Below are positions 57,032-64,000 of a stretch of DNA of 64,000 bases, piece after piece (position 1 is the first letter of the stretch; each line of letters begins with the position of its first letter). The notes below the pieces were generated by a model. That model saw only the letters and a program-made list of their open reading frames with translations, did not search any database and was not told the DNA's origin. The DNA is from Erigeron canadensis (taxonomy: Eukaryota; Streptophyta; Magnoliopsida; Asterales; Asteraceae): NCBI RefSeq assembly GCF_010389155.1, contig NC_057764.1:17174001-17238000 (forward strand), written 5' to 3'. The position numbers and the translations under genes were made by a program.

Positions 57032-57112
57032 AACAGTTCTTGTTTTCTCAAGGAGTTGAAATTGAAACTCTCAAAAACGTTTGAGAATTTGAAAGCAAAC
57101 ATTTTGTTCTAC

Positions 57113-57212
57113 NNNNNNNNNNNNNNNNNNNNNNNNNNNNNNNNNNNNNNNNNNNNNNNNNNNNNNNNNNNNNNNNNNNNNNNNNNNNNNNNNNNNNNNN
57201 NNNNNNNNNNNN
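57113..57212. other. Assembly gap (100 Ns)
   Basis: Exactly 100 Ns, a conventional length for a gap of unknown size. The sequence on its right is a second copy of sequence from 41783 onwards, so the two sides need not be adjacent in the genome. Confidence 0.98.
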
Positions 57213-58952
57213 ACCAATGGGTTCCCTCTGAGGGAGGAGGAACCAGTAACCAAACATGTTTCTTTCAAATTGTGTAAGTTCCTCTTGCATGGCTTCACCC
57301 AAGAGGGATCAGCCATTGCTTCTCCAATGTTAGTGGGCACAATTTGAGATAGGAAATTGACATTGAGACAAGTATTACTTTTCGCGATCTGGTTTGGACA
57401 CCATTGTTTGGATTTCCATACATGTTCAAGTGGGTGATCAGCATCCATTTAGGTGCTGGAGAGTGAATGAAAGAATAGTAGGCCAGAATAGGGTGGACAT
57501 AGATCCCTAGTAACTATTGGGATAGCTAGAAAGATCAACAGTTAAAGTTGGTTCAGGGTTGCTGACAGGAGTCACTAGAGTGACGTTCCTCTTGCTGAGA
57601 TCGTCATCCTCAGCGTCTCCTAAATCAGGATTCGCTGAGGCATCATGGAAGACATCATCACGATACTGTCATTTACTGAACTACTTCAATAGAAAGTTAC
57701 TGATGAATCCTTTTGTATTGACCTGAGAAGAGGTTCAACTGATCAATAGAATAGATATGAGAAGCGATCTAGTCAATACTTGGGAGATACATTCAAAGAT
57801 GGTTCAGCAAGAGATGTCAACGACTGATTGAGTACTGACATTTCAGGAGGATCAGCGAGGTCGCAGAGAATTTCATCAGCAGATGATTTTTAGGAAGATC
57901 ATTTATAGTTAACAGCTTTCATCAAAAATAACATGAATTGATTCATCAACCTTTGAGTACGGGTGTTAAACACTCTGAAAGCTTTGCTAATAGAGGAGTA
58001 TCCCAGAAAATAGCCATCATCAGCTTTGGGAGCGAATTTTTCCTAAGTGATCCTTATTACTAAGAATAAAGACGTGGCAACCAAAAACATGGAAATACCC
58101 AATTTTGGGTTTCTTGCCCTTAAGAATTTCATAGGCAGTCTTATCATGTCGTTTGACAACAAGACACCTATTTTGAGTGTGACAAGCAGTATTAACTACT
58201 TCAGCCCAAAATTTAATGAGAGAGAGGATTCACTGGCATAGCTCTAGTAGCTTCTATAAGAGTTCTGTTTCTTCTTTCAGCTACTCCATTTTGCTCAAGG
58301 GTTCGAACAGAAGAAAAGTTTTGTGTTATCTCTTGATCGGCACAAAATCTTTCAAGAGTGTGGTTTCTAAACTCAGTGCCATGATCACTTCTGAGTTCTT
58401 TAACACGAATGCTGTTGAGGTTTTCCATCTTTTTGATAAAATTAATAATTTCCTCGAGCAGCATCACTCTTAGAATGCAGGAATATGGTCCAAGTATATC
58501 GTGAATATTCATCCACAATAACTAGGGTATATCTGCCGCCCCTTAAACTTTGAACATTTATAGGACCAAAAGGTCCATAGAAGAAGATGGAAGCAGCCAT
58601 TTATTGAGTTGGCCTGTTTAGTTTTGAAGGTGGCTCGATGGCTTTTACCCTTTTCACAGGCACTACAGAGCCTGTCCTTCTCATAAGTGAGAGGAGGAAG
58701 GCCTCGAACAAGATTTTTCTTGGCAAGAGAGTTGATGGTTTTGAAGTTGACATGTGACATACGCTTATGCCATAACTATTGATTTGAGATACAGCTTTAG
58801 AAAAGAAACAAGTCTCGTTGTCAGTTTTGACAGGAGTGAAGTCAACCAAGTAGATGTCTCTCTTTCTATGAGCTATTAAACTACCTCTTTGTCTATATTT
58901 ACAACTGTGCCTTGATGCTTGTCAAGAATGACTTTGTAGTCAGCATCGCACA
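57213..58952 (-). pseudogene. Second copy of element A integrase/RT region (matches 41783-43552)
   Basis: Same content and strand as element A: part of the RT linker, integrase with RSDHGTEF and TLEQNGVAERRNRTL, and the pre-integrase region, ending at the same junction with element C. Relative to the first copy it has a net loss of about 30 bases, mostly single-base deletions. Its longest frame is only 101 residues. Confidence 0.9.
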
Positions 58953-60734
58953 TGTTAGAAATTCAAAATAGTGCTTAGTTGTATTTCCTTATCTTTGTTA
59001 TTTTGTATATGTAATATAAGGTTGAGGGGGAGCTTATGCATTTACTTAGAGTATAAATACCCCTCAAGCCTTAACCTTTTGTAACCTTTTTAGACATATA
59101 TTGAAAAATATATTTCCAAGCTTTACTCACACACACCTCTGTCTCTCTCAATACACACACTAACACACACACATCCACCATTGTTACTCACCTTACTTCC
59201 GCACCCGAACACGAACGATTTATGGTATATTACATGTGGTATCAGAGCAAAACAACAATCAGTTGACGATCCAAAACAGATTCAATACAGATTCATTCAA
59301 TTTTGTTCAAATTCTTCTTCTACGTGTTCAAAGAAACTTTTACCGCCACTTCTGTTCTTCAACAATTTACATTCAATTTCTGTTCAATTTTCAAGTTTTT
59401 GTTCACTAATACATTCCAAATCATATTTCAAAACATTCTGTTAAGTTTCAGAATCAAATTCAAAGTTTTGAGTAAAAACCAAAATTTTCGAAATTTGATC
59501 AAAATTTGATTTTCACAATTAAGTTGATTTGAGATATGAAATTGTTTTAGGATTGTGCGCGATCATTTTCTGAGCATTTTGATGTTTGGATCACATCCTA
59601 ATTCTCAAAACTGAGTGAGAATTGATCAATTTTGTATCAAAAACCGTTTGTTTTATCTGTTCTGTTTATATGTGCAGGTATCTCAAAACGATCTCTGTTG
59701 CTGGAACTAAAACGATCTCTTTTAGATCGTTCTAGTTTTTGGATCATTTTGAAGTTAAAACGATCTAATTTAGATCGTTCTAGCTTGAATAATTCTGTGT
59801 GAATTGTGTGGTGTGTGGATCTTGATTCTGAAGTTGTAGTGATTGGGAATCACACACTTCCTTGGGTAACTGATCTCCTTAGATTGGTTTTGCTCAAAAA
59901 CTTCCAAATCATTGTGTTACTCTGCCCAAATTTTCAAAGTTTTCATACTTAGAAAATTTTTCACCCAAAATTGTTAAAACGATCTAAATTTAGATCGTTC
60001 TAACTTTTCTTTACAATTCCTTAAAACGATTTCTTTTAAAACATTTCATTTTTTTCATCTTCTTTCTTCTTTCGTCTTTCTTCTTCATCACTTAGGAAAT
60101 TTAAAAAATAAATAAATTCTAAAACAATCTAATTTAGATCGTTCTAGTTTCCTTTTTCAATACTTAGAAATTTAAAAAAAAAAAAAAAATCTAAAACGAT
60201 CTAAATTTCTAGTTTCATTTTCTAAATCAAGGTTTTAATTGTAATTCAATCATTTCAAATGACAACAATCAACATCAATTCAGACATTTCATCAAGAGAG
60301 GTACAAGTTTTTACTCAAACTGACTACTTGTCTCTTCAAACAACTGCTGATACTTTGACAATGCAAATCTTACTTTGAAGACAAATTTGAACATAGCTAA
60401 ACCAGAGTTTGATAAACTTTACGAAGCTTTTTCTCAACTCTCAATAGCTCATGATGCTCTCAAAGTTAACTATGACTCTTTGAAAGAAATGCATTTGTCA
60501 AGTAACAATTCTCAAGTTGTTTCACCCAATGCACATCTAACCAATAAATGTCAAAACCTTCAAAAGACTGTCCATTCACTCAAGCAAACCATTGAGAGCT
60601 TACAACTTGAAAAAACCAATGAATGGATAAGAGCAAATGCAAGACAAGCAGATGTTGAGTTTCTCACAAACAAAATGAAAGGATATGAGACCAAATTGTG
60701 GAAAACATGAAAGACAGATTTCTGACTTAAACAG
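58953..60734 (+). mobile_element. Second copy of element C 5' part (LTR 58953-59234, leader, gag-like ORF)
   Basis: Near-identical to 43553-45339, including the LTR, primer-binding site (59237-59248), palindromic leader repeats and gag-like ORF (ATG at 60259). A one-base loss near 60366 breaks the start of that ORF, so the open part is 60375-60710. Confidence 0.92.
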
Positions 60735-63700
60735 TGTAATCAACACGATTTTCTTAACCGAATTCACATCAACAATGGTGTTTGGTTAGTGTGTGTGTTC
60801 TTGGTGTTTGTGTGTGTTTTGAGAGAGAATTGGAATCAAGAGTGTAATATTCAGGTGTAATTGGTATTAATAATATGTTGTTAATATTCCCAGTTATAAT
60901 TTCTAAGGAATTGAGGGTTATTTATAATCCGAACTATCTAACTATGCTAATTAACACTATTAGCCCCTCAACCTTAGAAATTATCAAATCATGACTTAAC
61001 AACAAGTAAGTCCATAACTTAAATTACAATGTATCACTATTTTTGGATTTCTAACATTCTCCCCCTTAGTGATATATTGTAATGTCTGAAGTACGTGTTG
61101 ATTTGTCTTGTAGGAATGAATTTGATGAGCCCGGTGATGAAGACAATTGGTGTGTGAAAACAAGTCTTCAAAGCTTTCTCATTGTCTTTGGAGAACTTGA
61201 TTTAATCTTGGTCTTGGACTTCTTGAAGTTAGATCATGTGTTGTTTCTCAATGTTCTTTGTGAACAGAGAATGATGAGTGTGTGTATTAAATCTTCGAAT
61301 ATTGTTGAATTATGAATCAGAGTTGTCTTTTGAGGTGCGGAAGGTATGAACTTGTCTTGAATTCTTCAATCTTCGAATCTTGAAGTCATTTCTTTGAAAT
61401 CTTGGAATGAATTATCAGAAATATGTACTCTCCCCCTTGATGTGTGCAATGTAGCTTTAGATAAAGTGTTTGTTTGTATGACGTGAAGATCTTTAATTTG
61501 ACGAAGACTCTTTTTGAAGCTTTTCTTCTTTGTCTCGAATCTTCAATCTTTTGTCCTTTGAATCTTTGATCTTTGTCACATCGTCTTGAATACTTTTGAG
61601 AGTAAACATTTCAAAAAGGTTTTGGAAAGTCTCTTATGAAGTAATCATGCTCCTCATTAATCCATGAGTAATCACAGTCTCTTTGATTTTTGAAGCTGAA
61701 TGATAGTATCTCTGAAAGCAATTGAAACAACCAAACACAAACTTTTCTCCTTGTCCTTATCAATCATTCAATCATATTATTTTCTCCCCTTCATAATGAC
61801 AAAGTTGGAAACCAATGTCATTATGCAAACATTGATTGATTTGAATATTTAGAAGAAATAATCATGACTAAAATTTAGACATTATACACATGAAGATTTA
61901 TCAATAAACAAAACATCAATCTAATCACATAATCTAACCCAATTGTTCCTATGGATGACTAAAATGTAAGATTGAAGTTGTTTGGATAACCGTTGTATCA
62001 TGGTGTTGGTGTTTTCTATGTTCGGGTGATGAGAAAAGAAACCGGATAAGAATGATCCGTTTGCATTCAAAAATCGAAAGGATTAATGAAATGACCGAAG
62101 GAAATGTATTATCATTTATCGGGTTTCCTATGTATCATTGAGACATGCACAAAGCAAACCTCTAACATAGTTTGGTCTTTTGGCTTTCCAACCTCAAGAT
62201 TGCTTCAAAGAATATAAATCATGTTCAGTGTCACCTAAGCGTTCAATAACCATGTTCTACTATCCTTCAAGACTTTTGGAAAAAAAATCCAAGGTCGCAA
62301 TAGACTTCTTGTTAACTCAATAAATGCAATTATGAGACCTACGTTCAAAGCTGGAAATGATGTTAGCAATGGTAGGATTTCCATTTGATCATCGTGAAAT
62401 ATCATCTAAGATATCACAACAAATGTTCCGGCTATATCACAAAGATAAGCATGTATATCACAAAGATATGACGCAAATGTGTCCTAAAGAATGAATAACG
62501 ATCAAATTAATGATCAATTATAAGAGCTCTAGACACAAAGTGATCAAATGAAGTCGGGGACTGGAGCAGAGTGTCACCCTTTTTCAATATCAACGTCTTC
62601 CAAATGAAGAGTTAATAGAAATGAGAAAATCTCCGTGAGAAATAAAACAAGCATTTGTTAAGAAACACTTGAGTGGTTAGGTAAAGATGTGCATTGCTTC
62701 ACTGGGTCCATGAAGACTTTTTCAATACCGAAATATCAACAAATGATATCCGATAGAAATGTGTTTTACCCGGCGATTTTAGAATTTTAGAGAAGGGTAT
62801 CAATTCTTTTAACCCTTTTCTCACAACATATCACTTTAACCTCTCACTTTTCGACATTACTCCCTCCAACTTAGTTGCACAAAATCATCATCTCTCAAAA
62901 TATCCTCACTATCTAATCAAAGAAGTGAATACTCCGGGGTTAGAACTCATCGGCGATGATGAAATTCATGGAGTAGAATTTTGAGAAAAAACCTAGTCGC
63001 TCATGTGCAAACTAAACACCGAACTTCCTTTGAAGCAAATGTTTTGAAAAAAAATCATCAAATGTGAAAAAAAATTTTAAAGAACACATTTAAAGTTTGA
63101 AAGAGATTTGAAATCACAAACTCCCCCTTAATCTATGCAAAGATAGATCAAAAAGATTTTCATAGAAAAGGTGGAGCAAAAATGATTTGTGTGAAATCAA
63201 AACAGGTTTTATGAAAAGTGAACTCAATCAATTGTTCAAGATGAGATAACTCAGGAGTACACAAAGGCGTTCAATCCTTTGCTTCTCATATCAACAATTG
63301 AGGTGTAACAACATTGCAATTAACATCTTGTATTACTCATATACATTCATATAAGACCACTTGGAAGTACACAAAGGCGTTCAATTCCATGTTATCTTAT
63401 ATTAATTTATATGTATAATAACATGAATTAATTCCAACTTTGAAACATAAATAATTTTTCTTTTTAAGACCAGGTTGCATACAGAGTATATGCAAGCCAT
63501 TTATAAAATAAATAACACGAATAAGCACGGGTTATTCACTGAGTGTGCATAAGCCATTTGAAATAAATAGTTCAAAGAAGAACGGGTTGCATACTGAATA
63601 TACGCAAGCCACTTATAAAATAAAAGAAAATTAAGAAAATCTTTTTGTTATTTTTCAAAATTTTATATTTTTGTATTTGATTTTTGGTTTTCAAAAATGA

Positions 63701-64000
63701 ATCAAGAATTCCTTTCATGGTAAAGTGAATCAAGAATCAAGATTTAGCATACTAAGTTTAGAGATTAAGAAATTAAACCTCTTTTCGTCCAGTGGTTTTG
63801 TGAACAAATCAGCGAGTTGATGGTCAGTTCCCACGAAATAGAGTTCGATGTCACCTTTCTCAACATGATCTTTGAGAAAATGATATCTCACATCAATATG
63901 CTTTGAACGTGAATGGTTGACTGAGTTGACAGCAATTGCAATGGCACTTTGAGAATCACAATAGATAGGGACACGATCATATTTCAGACCATAATCGATA
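60735..64000 (-). mobile_element. Second copy of element B 3' part (LTR 60735-61056, 3' region, RNase H start)
   Basis: Near-identical to 45340-48604. The same AACAG (60730-60734) precedes it. Differences seen are mostly homopolymer lengths, for example the C run in the purine tract near 61055. The window ends inside the RNase H coding sequence (- strand). Confidence 0.92.

Larger units (their letters stand above)
43553..57112 (+). mobile_element. Element C: Ty1/copia (Sirevirus-like), visible in two parts around element B
   Basis: The 5' LTR (43553-43834), primer-binding site, leader and gag-like ORF lie at 43553-45339. The gag frame is cut by element B at 45340 and continues at 57032-57112 until the sequence gap. 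The insertion target AACAG is duplicated on both sides. The element begins exactly inside element A. Its pol and 3' LTR are not visible. Its gag ORF lacks the usual Gag core and zinc knuckle, so it may be a non-autonomous derivative. Confidence 0.8.

Noticed and set aside
57048..57448. Frames running through the N gap
   Set aside because: They are created by translating Ns. The two sides belong to different elements.

Overview
This window is plant nuclear DNA from a eudicot. The composite family is my best guess, from the look of the retrotransposons. It is AT-rich and dominated by transposable elements, with spliceosomal introns and tRNA-Met primer-binding sites. Only two host genes are convincing, and they lie tail to tail: a four-exon CRIPT homologue on the + strand (14188-18044) and a four-exon translation initiation factor eIF1/SUI1 gene on the - strand (20501-21242). 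Both have intact splice sites and reading frames. Almost everything else is mobile DNA.

Layout. 131-6435: a decayed, internally deleted Ty3/gypsy chromovirus (Tekay/Del-like). 6757-7925: a 0.58-kb AT-rich tandem duplication. 7997-11384: a probable 3.4-kb solo LTR of a related family on the - strand. 11964-13138: a foldback element with a GGTCAGCTTGG minisatellite core. 13713-14025: a Tourist-like MITE. 14188-21242: the CRIPT/eIF1 gene island, with a SINE, a LINE tail and foldback MITEs in and between the genes. 22147-31449: a decayed Ty1/copia element with both LTRs, interrupted by a LINE fragment and carrying a 20-bp minisatellite. 31868-32530: a (TA)n-flanked MITE and a SINE-like unit.

33175-57112 is a nest of Ty1/copia Sirevirus-like elements. 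Element A (- strand) has a 3' LTR at 33175-33732, pol at 40397-43552 and a very long extra ORF after pol. That ORF is split by a gypsy solo LTR with a perfect CATAC duplication. Element C (+ strand) starts at 43553 inside A. Element B (- strand, 45340-57031, target duplication AACAG) lies inside the gag-like ORF of C. B keeps gag, integrase, reverse transcriptase and RNase H, but many single-base breaks interrupt them.

A run of 100 Ns (57113-57212) follows. From 57213 to the end the sequence repeats 41783-48604, including the A/C and C/B insertion junctions. This is best explained as redundant assembly across a contig join. The error-like single-base deletions on both sides of the gap support that.

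The points most worth following are the repeated TQT (LC8-type) motifs in the Sirevirus Gag regions, palindromic AACGATCT/AGATCGTT repeats in the leaders of two related elements, the long ORF3 of element A, a set of foldback elements sitting in TA microsatellites, and the poor start-codon context of the eIF1 gene.
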